A model generated the notes under the pieces. It saw only the letters and a list, made by a program, of their open reading frames with translations. It had not been told where the DNA came from and did not search any database. This document shows positions 45,393 to 57,500 of a stretch of 64,000 nt of DNA, piece after piece (positions within the stretch are counted from its first letter, which is position 1; each line of letters starts with the position of its first letter). Source of the DNA: Cyanophora paradoxa (Eukaryota > Glaucocystophyceae > Cyanophorales > Cyanophoraceae); contig QPMI01000493.1 in NCBI GenBank assembly GCA_004431415.1, positions 181,731-245,730 of the forward strand, read 5' to 3'. Both the position numbers and the translations under genes were made by a program.

Positions 45393-46169
45393 TTTGCATG
45401 TACTTTCTGCTATACACGTACATTCTGCGATGCATTATATTATGAGATCGATGCATTCGAATTCCGCCGAGGCTCTCAGAGTCTTTATCTCACACCACTA
45501 TTACTGCCTCCCATGCCTGACTCCGGGAAAGTTCGGCGCGCCACCTGACTCCGGGTTAATCCCCCCTTATACCCCCTAATAGCTTGCCTCCACACAGCCC
45601 CCGCCGAGAGCATCTCGGGTCCTGGTTCTCGTTTGTTCAGTCGCAATCGTTTTTTGGTGAATTGCCGGGCGTGGGGCACCAACCACCCGCGGGGGCTTAC
45701 TCGAGGCCCCCCCCCCCCCCCCCCCCTCCCCTCCTTCTCACTCCTGACGTCTCTCTGTTGACGTCGTGTATTCAGTCCTGCCATCCAGCTATGACATGAT
45801 ATGACATAGCTAGAGCGGAATCAGCAGCAAGACCGAGCATACGTAACTCGTACTAAGCTAGCATCTAAATTCGAAAGAGAACTCGAAATAATGACACGTC
45901 CATCTATTCCTTTGACACGCATTGATACGCCACGTACGTATCTTGACTACATGGCGGCCAACCCGAATGCATATACGCAGACAAGGCTCGCGAGAAGCAT
46001 GCCGAGTGCAGTGGGAACGAGAAATGCAGCGCTGGATTTCTGCCCGAAACAGATAAGGGTCAACGTTGAAGGGCATACAAAAGCTTGCGCCTTAGCAATC
46101 TCCATTGACTTCTAAAAGGCTTGCTAATTATAACGATCGAGGCCCGACGCGACAACTGACCTGCAGCTG
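45393..46169. other. Spacer
   Basis: No gene is firmly supported. A poly-C tract is at 45708-45726 and a GATATGACAT duplication near 45793. The end of the minus-strand REJ-like gene may extend into 46040-46170. Confidence 0.4.
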
Positions 46170-47735
46170 TGGCACGCTCGAGGAGATGATGCTCCACTCC
46201 CACGCGACGACGTTCAGGACCGCGTCGGTGGAACCTGCACCGCGCGCGAGACCTCTCGTCGGCCACGGCAGAGCCTAGCGCTGTCCGGCGCGGGGCGGCC
46301 GCGGGTGGCGCACCGTCCGCCTGGTCGATCACGGCGCCATACGAGTCGACAGACGCGAGGACGTTGCGGCGCGAGGCGGACTTCCGGGATCCGCAAGGGA
46401 CGCGTGTAAGCGGCACCGCTGCGGCGCGCGCAATCAGATGTCGACCGCCGGACACGCAGGCCACACGCCTCTTTTTACAGAACGTGCGCACAAAAGCAGA
46501 GGCCGGAAGGCGTGGTCATAGTGTTCGAGAGGCAGTTGGCGTCGTCGATGCGAATGTTCGTCGCGTCGATGGAGCACTGTTTGGTCTCCCCAGCTGCGTC
46601 AACGTCCCCAATACGAACCTGTGCGAAATGACATAAATTAGCCATGACTTATGTGACCGTCGGACGTGCTGAGACTGCCCGCGCTCGAACACACCCTGGT
46701 GGGCGGGGCAGAGAAATTGCCCGCAATAAAGACGTTGCCCGATCCGCTCAGCCTTTGCGTCAACGTGTACGTATAAATGGCCTTGGTTCCGTTGAGCTTG
46801 CTAGCAGAAGGCGTACACAGGCGCCGCGTGCCGGCTTCATTCAGGTTGGTACATGTGATGCCCGCAGCTGCTGCATTAAAATCGCCAGCTGCACCGTGAC
46901 GTATGTAAGGCGAAGGAGAGAGTAACAAGTCACAATGGCCATGGGGTTATAATTACCGCGCGGCCAAATCACGGCCTGGAGCATATGCATGCGAAGAAAT
47001 AAAGGTCTCGAAGTTAGCGCCAGCTCTGCCGTGGGCATTCAAATATAGAAAACTGAATTCGCACGTTTCGGTAGATGAACTGATTGTCATCACTGGTCGA
47101 AATAACGATTGGGTACGCAGTGGCCAGCTGCAAGGGTGTGTAGTTCTGCAGAAGGCTGCGGGCGTTTGCCGCCGGGCCGCCGCGTGGGCTCGACGGGATT
47201 GCTGTCACGGACACGGGCTTGTCAGCCTTTCAAGCTTTGTCTGCTCGAATGCGCAAATGGCCGCAGGCGCCGCTCACCGAAGCAGAGTTGGGCCGCGGAA
47301 GTAACGTTCTCGTTCAACGTCGGGACGTCGACGGTCCACGCGGTCAGGTTGAGCGCCTGTACGTCCGTCTGCACGGCACCGCGCGCGTCGACGGCCGCCA
47401 CAGAGACCTGTGGACGAAGGCGGCGTAAGGGCCTGCGGTTGGTACCCGCGAGCTTCGAATCCGAATTCGAATTCGAATTCGATGCACGGCGCACTTGTGG
47501 GACCTCGCCGAACGTGCCGTTGATGCACACATTCTGGCTCGCCGCGTTCATCGCGCCTGGTACGGTGAACATCGATCATCGATATCATCGGCGTGTGCAA
47601 TGTAATAAAAGGATTTGATGTTTGGGCAAAAGAAATTTAAAGCGCACCGTTCTTGTTAATGACGAAGGAGCTCAGAGTAGATGCAAGTATCATCGTGCCG
47701 TCCGGCAGCTCCGTACCCCCAGGAACGTCTGGTAG
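46170..47735 (-). CDS. REJ/PKD-like surface protein exons, partial
   Basis: Minus-strand exons read in order: ELPDGTMILASTLSSFVINK (about 47735-47665), MNAASQNVCINGTFGEV (47560 on), SVAAVDARGAVQTDVQALNL, ending near 47286, then PVSVTAIPSSPRGGPAANAR to FIYRN (47215-47070). Next are GITCTNLNEAGTRRLCTPSA to CSSAGSLSTSDG (46870-46650), VRIGDVDAAGETKQCSIDAT (46625-46500), RRNVLASVDSYGAVIDQ (46440-46330) and STDAVLNVVAWEWSIISSSV (46230-46165). The ASVDS/GSTDA plus WEWSI pattern resembles PKD/REJ repeats, and the Cys-rich parts suggest an extracellular protein. No signal peptide, GPS or membrane helix was found, so both ends are missing or unrecognised. It may be a paralogue of the gene at 35787-40771, or its displaced 5' part. 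Confidence 0.45.
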
Positions 47736-48720
47736 CGTTCCGCCGGCTGATCACCGGACCGCGAGAAATCGAGCATATTGTCGGATGAGAGGATTCCCAC
47801 CCGGTGCAGCGTCCGTGCGGTCACGCACGGGCTGGGGCTGTAGCTGGGAGCACAAGTGGTCTATTCACAAGTGTACCCGTCCAGGGATCGCGTACCCCCA
47901 AACGGAGTCGCGCCCGGCGCTAAGTCAGAATACAGAGAGTGCTAGAGCTAGCTGCTCGATAGCACTAGACTAGGGCTAGCGGCTACGCATAGACTGCCGG
48001 CTAGCCTAATCCGAGGGAATCGCGGCACGCGACAACTCCTCACTCTGCATACGGTGCGTCCTCGCACCGGACCGCGCCAAGCCGAACGTCGAGTCTGCAT
48101 GCTCGACGGGGCGTCCACCCCACCGCCGGGGTGTGCACCAACCACGGCAGCGACAGGGCGGCGGCGAGTGAACTCCTCTCGAAGTAGAATGTCCGTCGTC
48201 AGCAACCAGATATGCCAGGTAGCATAGCTCGCGACCGAAATAGGAGCCGATACCAGCATAGTGCATGTACCTAGGCAACCCCAGGCCAAGCTCGAAAGAT
48301 GGAAAAGCATAGAACTCGAAACCCCCAAAAGCTGGCCCAAACTCGCTCCAACGGCGAGAGCCGAAGGAGAGTGGCACGGATGGGAAGTTTCACCGCCTCG
48401 GGAAGAAACCAGCGAGGAGGTATCCGGGCCGCCCATCAGGCCCAACGAAAGGATAGGGCACGACTGAGTGCACCCCCAGCCAGCAACCTCGAGCCCCTCA
48501 CGGACCCGCAGGCACCCGGGAGGCCTACACCCAGCCACTCTCCACGAGCGACGGGCCAGATCCCAGAAAATGGAACGAAAGGCCCAGATGGCGCCCCGTG
48601 ATTGGCCACCAGCCAACCCACGTCCCACCTCGGAAGCCAGGGCTGAGGCAAAGCGGGCAAAGAAATCTGCCCCACGGCGCAAGCACAGCGATCGCAAAGG
48701 GAACAGCAATGGGACGAGCT
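47736..48720. other. Spacer, possibly 3' end of the Ty3-like element
   Basis: One long minus-strand frame (48760-47948) has no recognised domain. If the Ty3-like element has an LTR on this side it should be here. Its partner would lie beyond the window, so it cannot be confirmed. Confidence 0.35.
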
Positions 48721-48804
48721 TCTCACAGGTCGTCGACCAAAATCGCGTCATCCATCTCAACCTCGTCGCCCTCGGCAGCCCGCTCGGGGCCCTCGGCGTC
48801 GACG

Positions 48805-50379
48805 TCAGGGGCGAGAGGTGGATTTTGTTCTTGAGCGGGCGAGTCCGCGAGTGCGGGGTCGATCGCCGGCTCGTCGGCGTTCACAGCAGTCTTCCGAGGC
48901 CGACCAACGCGGGGACGGGCTTGAGACTCGGAGAGACGCGTGCGGAACGGAAGCATGCAGTCGATGTGGCAACAGTCTCACGCAGAGGACGGGTACGGGC
49001 ATCGTCCTTGGCGGAGTAGGGCTTAGCCGACCCTTGACCGTGTAGGTGTAACCGCCAGGGTTAACACCAGTCACAGTGTAGGGCCCGACCCACGAATTGT
49101 ACAGCCCTTTGTTGTGTTCGCCCATCCAGCACAATACCTTGTCGCCAACCTCAAAGCGGCGACGATGAGGCGGGTTGCCGGTGCGAGCAACCATGCGGTT
49201 CCGATAGAACCGACGGTACTCGCGCGAGGCAGCGTCGGCGCTCGCTGCAGCTCGCGTCATCGCGAGAAGGTAATCAGCCGGGTGCGTGTGGTCGGGGTTC
49301 ACGAAGCGGACGCCGGCTCCGAAGCGCACTTCGCAGGGCAGGTGCACTTCAGAACCGCGGTGCAAGACCATCGGGGAGAACCCGGTGGCGGAGTGCACGG
49401 TGGTCCGCAACGCGAGAACGATATCGGCGTTGTAAAGAGGCCAGTCAGAGAGCGGCCGCTTGTGCTCACGGCACATGGCGTAAGCGAGAGTCTTGTAGAC
49501 TCCGCCCAGGCGCTCGGCGCCGCCGTTCGAGGCGTGGTGGTAGGCGGCCGCGTGCACGAACCGGGTACCCTTCTCCTTGAAGAACGCGTTCCACGCGCCC
49601 CCAACGAGTTGGGACCCGCGGTCCGTCAGGATGCGCGCGGGCACGCCCTCGTGCGTATAGAAGTCGATCGCGGTGGCGAGCAAGGCCTCGCCGGAGATAC
49701 GGGAGAGCGGGTAGATATAGCAGAACTTGGTGTATGCGTCGACGTACGCGATGATGTATCGCGAACCGTCTTCGTGCATATCCAAGTGGAAGATATCCAC
49801 CTGCCACAGGTCTCCCTTGCCCGAAGGCTGTATCACCTGAATGGCGGTACGGCGGGGCTTCGCGGCCTTCGCGAACTGACAGTGCGGGCACGACCGCACA
49901 AAGCGAGCGATGGAGGCGTACATGCCAGGCCACCAGAACCGCAGGGCGATCCGACGGGCTATCACGGGCGCGCCTCGATGGGCCCAGCCCTCGTGATAGG
50001 CGTAGAGCACCCTGTCGATCCAAGCGTCCGGCAAGACGGGTAGGAACCGGCCGGCAGGGACCAAGGGGTTGCGCTCGATGACGCCGTCGTCGGCCAGGCT
50101 GAACTCGCCGGCCAGGCGTGCAAAGCGCTCCTTGGCCCGCAGGCAGTGAGCGCAGCTGGGCGAGCAGGGATCTGCGTCGCGCCTCGAGCCGCGGGTACAG
50201 ACAGTTGGATTCTCGCCTCTGCGTGGAAGGCGAGAAGCTTCTTGCAGAAGGAATCCTCCTTCTGAGCGCGAGCAGACGCTTGCGCTTCTCGGGCGGGAAC
50301 ATACGGCGCAGCGCGTCGGGAGCGCCCCATCGACGGCTGGCGAGGGTCCGCAGGCCCACGCGTCGAGGACGGTATCCAC
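48805..50379 (-). CDS. Integrase (DD35E) with GPY/F domain
   Basis: Inserts the element's cDNA into host DNA. The H2C2 zinc-binding region reads AYHEGWAHRG then CPHCQFAK. The catalytic core has D in WQVDIFHLDM, D in ILTDRGSQLVG and E in SNGGAERLGG, with 35 residues between the last two. The C-terminal module reads FEVGDKVLCWMGEHNKGLYN then WVGPYTVTG, the GPY/F motif. All catalytic residues are present and the frame is open. Beyond about 49040 the likely true tail continues in other frames: an AT-hook-like GRPRK and an acidic end reading MDDAILVDDL at 48956-48723. This implies frame breaks near 49040 and 48960. The N-terminal 90 residues are probably linker. Confidence 0.82.
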   Translation of the reverse strand: MDTVLDAWACGPSPAVDGALPTRCAVCSRPRSASVCSRSEGGFLLQEASRLPRRGENPTVCTRGSRRDADPCSPSCAHCLRAKERFARLAGEFSLADDGVIERNPLVPAGRFLPVLPDAWIDRVLYAYHEGWAHRGAPVIARRIALRFWWPGMYASIARFVRSCPHCQFAKAAKPRRTAIQVIQPSGKGDLWQVDIFHLDMHEDGSRYIIAYVDAYTKFCYIYPLSRISGEALLATAIDFYTHEGVPARILTDRGSQLVGGAWNAFFKEKGTRFVHAAAYHHASNGGAERLGGVYKTLAYAMCREHKRPLSDWPLYNADIVLALRTTVHSATGFSPMVLHRGSEVHLPCEVRFGAGVRFVNPDHTHPADYLLAMTRAAASADAASREYRRFYRNRMVARTGNPPHRRRFEVGDKVLCWMGEHNKGLYNSWVGPYTVTGVNPGGYTYTVKGRLSPTPPRTMPVPVLCVRLLPHRLHASVPHASLRVSSPSPRWSASEDCCERRRAGDRPRTRGLARSRTKSTSRP

Positions 50380-50389
50380 GAAGACCGGC

Positions 50390-51458
50390 TTGCACGGCGG
50401 GCGAACGTCCCGGCCTCTAGGGTCGAGTTCTACCCACCGCTGCGGGGCAGCGGCCTCGGCGGCGACCGTCTCAGGCTCGAGCGGGGCGGCGTCGTCGGAA
50501 GCCTGCCCGCGGGCAGAGGGGCGACCTCGAGCCCGCGGCGCTGGCTTGGGGTCCGGGGGACCGGCCGAACGCGGATCTGGTGGCGAGCAGTCTCCGGGGA
50601 GAGCGAGCGTCGGCGCGGAGGCCCGGGAGGCGGCTCGCCCTCAGGGTCCTCCGGCTCCCACTCAATATGAATCGGCACCGGCCGATCCGAGGGGTCGACC
50701 GGGGAGCGCCAGTGGCGCGTGTTGTACTCATCTCGAGGCTGCCGCCTCAAGGCGGGGCCGCGAGGGAAGAGCGCGTCGGGATGCAGGGCCGCGGCTCGGC
50801 AAATCCCTTGGCGCCCCACCGACGGGGCCCGGTTTCCGAGCGCTTCGGGACTCGCTCCGCAAGAGCGAGGGGGAAGCCGTCAGCGTCGCAGGCGTCGGAG
50901 GGACAGGCCCTTCCGGCAGCGACTCGTCATCGATCTCGCCCGAGGCCTCGGCCTCTGCGTGAGCGTCCTCTAGCAGCGCGGCCGGGCGCCCAGGTCGCCC
51001 TCAGGGGCGTCGGGCATCTCCGCGTCCGAGGGAGCCTCGCGCTCCTCGACAGCGGGCGCCGGGCCCGGCTCTCGTCGTTTCGGGGGCGGCGAGACCGACT
51101 CTGGCGCGGGAGGCGCGAAGCGCTCTGGGGCGGCCCGCGCTCGCTTGCGCGTGGCGGCGTCAGTAGCCGAGGCGGAGGCCTTGGCCTCAGCGAACCCAGC
51201 CGACGCAGCAAGCTTGGCGAGCTCGCGGGGCAGGCGTCGCGGCGCGCGCTCTGGCGGCGGGGGCTCGGCGTCGGAATCGGTTTCCGCAGCACCGCCAGCC
51301 TCACCCTCAGGCTCGGGCGCGGGCGCTTCAGGGGCGCCGGCGTCGGGCTCGCCTCAGGAGCACTGGCTGGCACAGGGGCCGCGACTCCTCCTCTGCATAA
51401 GAGGAGCGGCCCGGCGGGAAGAGGGGGCGCTCGCAGGCGCCGCCCGGGCGCTCGGCGT
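50390..51458 (-). other. RNase H to integrase linker, degraded
   Basis: Low-complexity Pro/Arg/Ser/Glu-rich frames on both strands. The minus strand gives short pieces such as IHIEWEPEDPEGEPPPGPP. This is probably a spacer or capsid-like tail of the polyprotein; no domain recognised. The plus-strand frames here are composition artefacts. Confidence 0.4.
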
Positions 51459-53166
51459 CTAGCGGCTCGGCCACCCTCGCTGGGGCTTCCGCGCGGAAGC
51501 CGGCGGAGTTGGCGAGCTGGCGCAGGGCCCGCTCGGTCGGGCCCAGCTGCATCCTAAAGATGCCAGCGGGACGTCGGGATCCTCAGGCTCAGCCCCTACA
51601 GCATGTTGCGGGATGCCGAAGCCTTCGGCGCCCTTGTAGGCCGCGGGCTTGGACGAGGAACCGTCTGCACCGCCTGGCTGCCAGACGGGGTGGTCCTTAG
51701 GGAGACGCGAGCACGCGTCGGGACCCCCGTTCTGCTTGCCAGGGCGGTAGACGATCTCAAAGTCGTAGGCCTGCAAGAGCAGGGACCAGCGACCGAGGCG
51801 GCCCGTCGTCGGGTCCAGCGTCTTCAGCCACTGGAGGGCGTGGTGGTCGGTCCGCACCAGGAACTGGGGGCCGCCCAGCAGATAGTGGCGCCAATACTTA
51901 ATGGCCCAGACTACTGCGAGGCACTCCAGCTCCGTAGCGGAGTAGTTCATCTCGGCCGGCAGCAGCGTGCGGCTGATGAACGCGAGCGGCCGCTCGACGC
52001 CTTTGTCGTCGGCCTGGCTCAGAATTGCGCCGATAGCGTAGGTGCTGGCGTCCGTCTGGAGAATGAAGGGCTTCGAGAAGTCCGGGAACCGCAATATAAT
52101 ATCGCGGCCCAGGAGTTCTTTCAGCTCCTTAAAGGCGCGGTCGGCGGGGCCGTCCTCTGGCCAACTCCAGACGGCGTCCTTCAATAGAAGGCGCTGCATG
52201 GCGTGCACCACTTTGGAGAAGTTCTCGACAAAGCGGCGGTAGTAGCCGGCGAGGCCGAGGAACGAGCGGAGCTCGTCCGCGTTCTTCGGCGTCTGCCAGT
52301 CCGTGATCACCTTGGTCTTCGCAGGGTCCTGGCGGATCCCTTCGGCGGAGATGCGGTGGCCGAGAAGGTCGATTTCAGGCACGCAGAAGCGGCACTTCGA
52401 CGGCTTCAGGCGCAGGTTCGCCTTAGAGATCGTCTCGAAGAGCGCCTTCAAGTCTAGAAGGTGCTGATCGATGGACGGTGAGAAGACCGTGATATCGTCG
52501 ATGTACGCGACGACGCAGGTGGTCAGCAAGGGGCCCAGGATCGCAGTGATCGCGCGGGAGAATGCCGCGGGCCCGTTCGTGACCCCAAACGGCGTAACCT
52601 TCCACTGAAAGTGACCCCAGGGGACCACAAATGCAGTGTAGGCTCGGAGCCGGGGTGCAGAGGCAACTGCCAGAAGCCGGCAGTCGCGTCAGCAGTCGAG
52701 AAGACCATCGAGCCGCGGAGGCGCTCGAGCTGGTCGTCTATGCGGGGTAGGGGAAACACGTCCCGCTCGGTGATCTGATTCAGCCTCCGATAGTCGACAC
52801 AGAAACGCCAAGTGCCGTCCTTTTTGGGGCCAGCACTACCGGCGAGCCATATGCCGCTTGGGAGGGCTCGATCAGCCCAAGCTCAAGGAGTTTCTGAATT
52901 TCCTTGCGGGCGTGTTCCTCGGCGTGCGGGTTCATACGCCGCGGAGGCGTGAACACCGGAAGGCGAGTCGTGAGTTTGATCACGTGCTCGTAATAGAGCA
53001 GGTTGCTGGTGCCCTCTTTGGCCTCGACCTTGTCTGCGAAGACATCCTTGTAGCGCCGCAGGAGCGCGTGAAGTTCGGCTTTCTGCGCCGTCGTGATTGA
53101 CGGGTGAGAGCCGAGCTCAGGAATCTTCTTCAGCAGCTCTTGCCACTCCTCCTCTGCATTAGGCAC
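51459..53166 (-). pseudogene. Reverse transcriptase-RNase H, two frameshifts
   Basis: Reading from 53166: HAEEHARKEIQKLLELGLIE and YGSPVVLAPK, then WRFCVDYRRLNQI in another frame, FPLPRIDDQLERL, FSTADATAGFWQLPLHP. After another change come FQWKVTPFGVTNGPAAFSRA, VAYIDDITVFSP (catalytic YIDD at 52494-52505), LLGHRIS, FLGLAGYYRRF. RNase H follows with LQTDASTYAIGAILSQ, TELECLAVVWAIKYW and VRTDHHALQWL. The first break is at the AAAAA run near 52821-52826 (one base short), the second near 52638-52645. The enzyme cannot be made as one chain without recoding or error correction. A sequencing error in the homopolymer is possible. Confidence 0.82.
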
Positions 53167-53830
53167 CGGCCGCGGTGCCTCAGCGGGCTTCGCGTCGGGT
53201 GCTGCAGTCGTAGGGGTGGGGCATCGGGCCGGGCCGAAAGCGAGGCTGTGACCACACTCTGGGGTGGGGCCTCGGCGTCGGCGACCGGTGCGGCCTTGCG
53301 GACCGTAACGTCGCCGCGCATGGCGCGGACTGCATCGAGCAAGTCGCGCTCCGCTTTTTCGGAGAGACCGGGAAGGTCGAGCGCAGGGTGGCGTCTCTGG
53401 GGACGGACACTGCCTCGACTGCGGCGACGAACTCGTCGACCGAGGGGCCTGTGATCGGGGCCGGCGTTGGGGACGCGCTTCGTGACGACGTGCTCATAGC
53501 ATCGTCGTCGAGGCTAATGATGCTCATAGCATCAAGGTCCTGCAACGGCCGGTCGGCTGTGTCGAAGGGCAGCTCGCCAAACGTGACGACTATATCGTCG
53601 ACGTCGTAGGGCGGTGCGCGGGGTGGGTCGGCGGGCTCAGCAGGCGCTGCGCTAGACAGAGCGCGCTGCTTTTCCGCCTCATCTACGACAGAACGTAGGG
53701 TGGAGATTATTTCTCAACGTCTTTGGCGGCTCATATGCCGCGCCAAGCATGCGTGCTTTTCTATTAAAGTGGCGGAGTCCAGTGCGGCGTTTGGCAGGCA
53801 CGATTCGCAGCCGGCGAATCAAGAGGTCTG
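53167..53830 (-). other. Protease-RT connector, degraded
   Basis: Charged, low-complexity minus-strand frames (ISLDDDAMSTSSRS, VDEFVAAVEAVSVPRDATLR). Probably the linker before the RT; no domain recognised. Confidence 0.35.
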
Positions 53831-54550
53831 TCAATGCACTCGCACTACAAGGCATTTGCTCAGGTTCGTACTCAAATCACCAGGCGGTAGGGCGACCGCC
53901 GAAGCGACCGCTACTACCGATCCTAGCGGCAGGGTTACCGGCTGCCGGCCAGGATTGCACAACCGCACGTGAAACATTTTGTCTCCCGGGTGATTATGCA
54001 GCTGGTAAGGGCAGAGTACGCCCAAGGCTTGCGGGGACTCCGGCGACGGCTCGACGTAGAGGTGCGGCAACTCACGCGTTGCCGGGCCCTGCCCATTGAG
54101 CGTGCATGGGACGAGGGCCTCTCCGACGGGGAGCTTTACTGGTCCCAGGACTCGGACCAGGATCCCAAGCTGGTCCGGAGCCGAAAAGGGACGACGACTT
54201 CGCGGTGCAGGTGGTCACGGGCCCGGAGGCACCACCCGGACAGCGTCGTGTCGATCTGGCCGTGGACGGCCTGGATCGCGTCCAGGCCGAGCAGAATGTC
54301 CGGCTCAACGCCCATGGCGCCGCGCGGGACGACGAAGACGCGGCGGCAGAAGCGGAGCGAGCCCAGAACGAAGACTACGTCGGCGCGGCGACAACGAATT
54401 TTGTCCCGGTCCATGAAACCGCGGACTATCGTGTGGCCCTCGACGTAATTGACTTCGTCGGCGGCAGGCGGTCGAGGACTTCCTGGGGAACTACAGTTCC
54501 CTGGGCGCCCGTGTCGACAACAATGCGAGCGGGCCGTTCAGCGCCGGAGC
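53831..54550 (-). pseudogene. Retroviral-type aspartic protease region
   Basis: The active-site loop reads IVVDTGAQGTVVPQEVLDRL (DTG at 54507-54515). After a frame change near 54465 it continues VEGHTIVRGFMDRDKI, then GVEPDILLGLDAIQA, the ILG-LD motif closing the fold. A downstream minus-strand frame (54070-53831, LYVEPSPESPQ) links towards the RT. This protease would cut the polyprotein, but the frame break suggests it is inactive. Confidence 0.65.
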
Positions 54551-57500
54551 GGCCGTTCGGCAGGCGCATAGCAATGCTGCCGTGAATGTGCAGTGTCTTT
54601 GGCCGGAAGAATTCCAGGCCCGGTCGCGCGGGAAGCTAGGTCGGGCGCGGCGGACGTGGAATTCTGGTTCCGGCGGCGCGGGTGGACCCGACAGGTCCGT
54701 TGCGCTTGCGGTTGGGATGGGGCCGGGACTGGCGAGCCGCGGCTCGCTCGGCGACTCGGCGCTGCTCTGCCTGGTCGGCCAACGGCGAGGGCTTGGTCCG
54801 CTTGCGCGGGCCCGGGCCGTGGCGGTTGGCGTAGAGCAACTCGTCGCTGGCGGGTCATAGCCGGCGCGCGTTCCCAGCGGCGTCTCCTCTGCCGGGCGGG
54901 GCACGGCGAGGGACGGGCGGTTTTTGGAGCCCAGGGCGTGGCCCGCGGGCATGAGAGCTTCCTCGTCGGAGGTCAGGCCCTCGGGTAAATGATCGCGGCG
55001 GCCTCGAGCGCGTTCTGCGGGGCGAACGCCGCTGTCGGCGCTGAACCCGAGAACCACGCGCGAGTCGGCCGTGGCGGGCCTTGTAGCCCGTTTTGCGCAT
55101 CGAGATGCCGTAGCGGTCCATGATCGCCTGATGCACCGCGCGTAAGGCGGGCTCCAGGGTCTTTGGATCGACCTGCAGCATTTGCGCGGGGTTCGACAGC
55201 CAGTTGAAGACCAGCACGGTCGAGCGCGGCCCGAGCTTGTGCAGCAGGCGGCGGCCCAGGCCGGCGCAGGCTCGCGGCTCTTTGGTGGGGCCGGGCGGGC
55301 GGCGCGGCTGGCGCCGGCGGCGCGACTGTTTGAGCGGGCGGCTCGTGACGACCGTCTGGACGCGGCGGATCGAGATGTACTTCTCGTCCGCCGGCACCGG
55401 CACAGCGGCCGGACCGACGCCGGCGTATGCAAGTGGGCGGGAAGTCACAGGGCGCGCGGCCTCGTGCCCGCGGGGTGACGACGCTTCTGCGGCGGTGTAT
55501 ACCGCGAAGAAGGGCTTTGGGTTGGCTTTTGCCGCGGCCTGCATTGCCACGCGAGCCTCGTGCTGGCGCTCGCGCTCAAGCAAGGCTCGCCAGTCTTTGG
55601 TGCGATCGAGCGTGGCCCGCAGAGCCTCGAGATCGGCACGGGGCCCGTCTGGAGGAGCGAGATCATCATGCCCGTCTCCCAGCGGAGAGGCTGATCTGCA
55701 TATCGATGCCGGCCCGGAGGGCGCGGCAGACGTCTTCCAGGGCCCGCCGAGCGGCCTGCTTTGCCTGGGCGAAGGCTTCGTCTGAGACCTTCTGAGCGCC
55801 GCCGGGCTTGGCGCGCGTCTCGGCGTGGCTAGCGGCGGTGCGGATCTGGCGCTCGACTGTTTGAAGCCAAAGCCCCAATTCCGTGACCCCTTGGCCCCGG
55901 ATCTTCACGTCGCGGCAGCTCGAGCACTCGCGCACAAACTGCAGGAGGCCCCTGCTGGGACGTCAGCCTGGGGGTTGAAAGTCGTGGCGGCGGAGGCGCG
56001 CGGCGCGGCCACTGAGGCGCGCGGCTGCTCCGGCGTCGACTGGTCTGCGCGCGGCGGCTCGGCCTGGCTCGCACGCGATGACCGCTCCTGGGCCTGAGAG
56101 ATGGAGGCGCGACCCTCCGCAGGCTTGGACGGCGCCGCCGACTGCGGACCGGCCTCGCTCTGCCCTCAGGCCCCTCTAGAAAGGGCTGCTGGCGCTCGTT
56201 GCGTCCGCCCGTCGGCGGCTGCCCACCCGATGGTGGCGCGGCGGCGCGGGCCGAGGACGACGCGGACTGAGCGTCCATCTGGTTCTGGAGCTTGATCAGG
56301 ACCAGCGCGGTGGCCTGCTCAGCTCGCGCGGACGCCGAGAGCGAGTCTGGCATCTCAGCGTACTGCGCCTTCCAGACCATGTCGAAGAGCTCGCGCAATG
56401 TGGCGGGCAGCCTCGCAGGCGGGCGTCGTTCTCGTGCCGCTTGTACGCAGCGTCTACGGCGCCGCGCGGCGGGTCCGGCGGGCGGCGAGAGGACTGGCTG
56501 CTGCGAGGGCTGCGGCGGTCTCGCGGCGAGGCGCGGTCGCGCGAGCCCTTCTTCGAGCTTTTGCGCCGCTTATCGTCATGGCGGGGCTCCGGCTCGGGCT
56601 CCGATCGCGCGAGCGCGAGCGGGAGCTAGAGCGGACGGTGTTCGGCTCCGGCGGCGTTCCCGCGAGCCTCGGCGAGGGCTCCGCCTGTCGCGAGTGTCGC
56701 GAGCCGTGGACCGTCGCTCGGCGGGCTGCGGTCGCGGCGCGGCGGCGAGCGATCACGGCGGTCCGGGAGCGGCGGCGGGAGGCCTCGCGGTCCGGCGGTC
56801 CGGCGAAGGCGTCGGGAGCCCTCGCGATCGCGGCGTTCCAACGAACGGCGGGACGGCGGCGGCGCCCGGATTGCCGGTGGGGCTCCGGGGAGCGCTCGCG
56901 GCGCGTGGAGGGCCCGCGTCTCGCGCCTGTCTGGGGTGCGAGAGCGGCGACTGGACGGGGCTCGGCGCGGCTCGGGTGTGCGCGAGCGGCGCTGAGACGA
57001 GGCCCGCTCAGGGTCCGGCGGGCCTGCGACGCGCGACTGGCCGTGTCGTCCCTGCGGCTCGAGCTTGCCTCGGCCTGGCGGCTCGAGCTGGGCGGCGGCA
57101 TCAAGGTCCGGGAGGGAGTCTCAGCCGGCGGGGCTTGTCTGGCGGAGCGCTCTCGGCGATCCGCTCGACCTTCACCTTCCCGTCCGAGACGGTTACGCGC
57201 ATGGTCTTGGGGTCATACCCCTGCTGCCGCGCGAGGAACGCATCCAGCCCGAACGGGTCGTTCGGTCGACAGCGGGTTGTGCGGGTTGCGCCTGGCCACC
57301 GCCGCGGTCGCCGCCACGGTCACGGTGGCCTCGGCCGTCGCGACCGCGGTGCCGGCCGCCCCGCTGGTGACCCTGCCCGCGGCCGCCTCGGCCAACGGCC
57401 TGGCCCGCGTTGCGCCGGGCCGCGCTGCTGCGGCGCCGTCGGCGGCGCGGCGGTCTGCGCAGCGGCCTGCGCCGGCGCGGGCGCCGACGGGGTGGCGGAT

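Noticed and set aside
47948-48760. 270-codon hydrophobic minus-strand frame as a membrane protein
   Set aside because: No regular helices or family motif; it lies where the retroelement 3' end is expected, and the opposite strand is also open.
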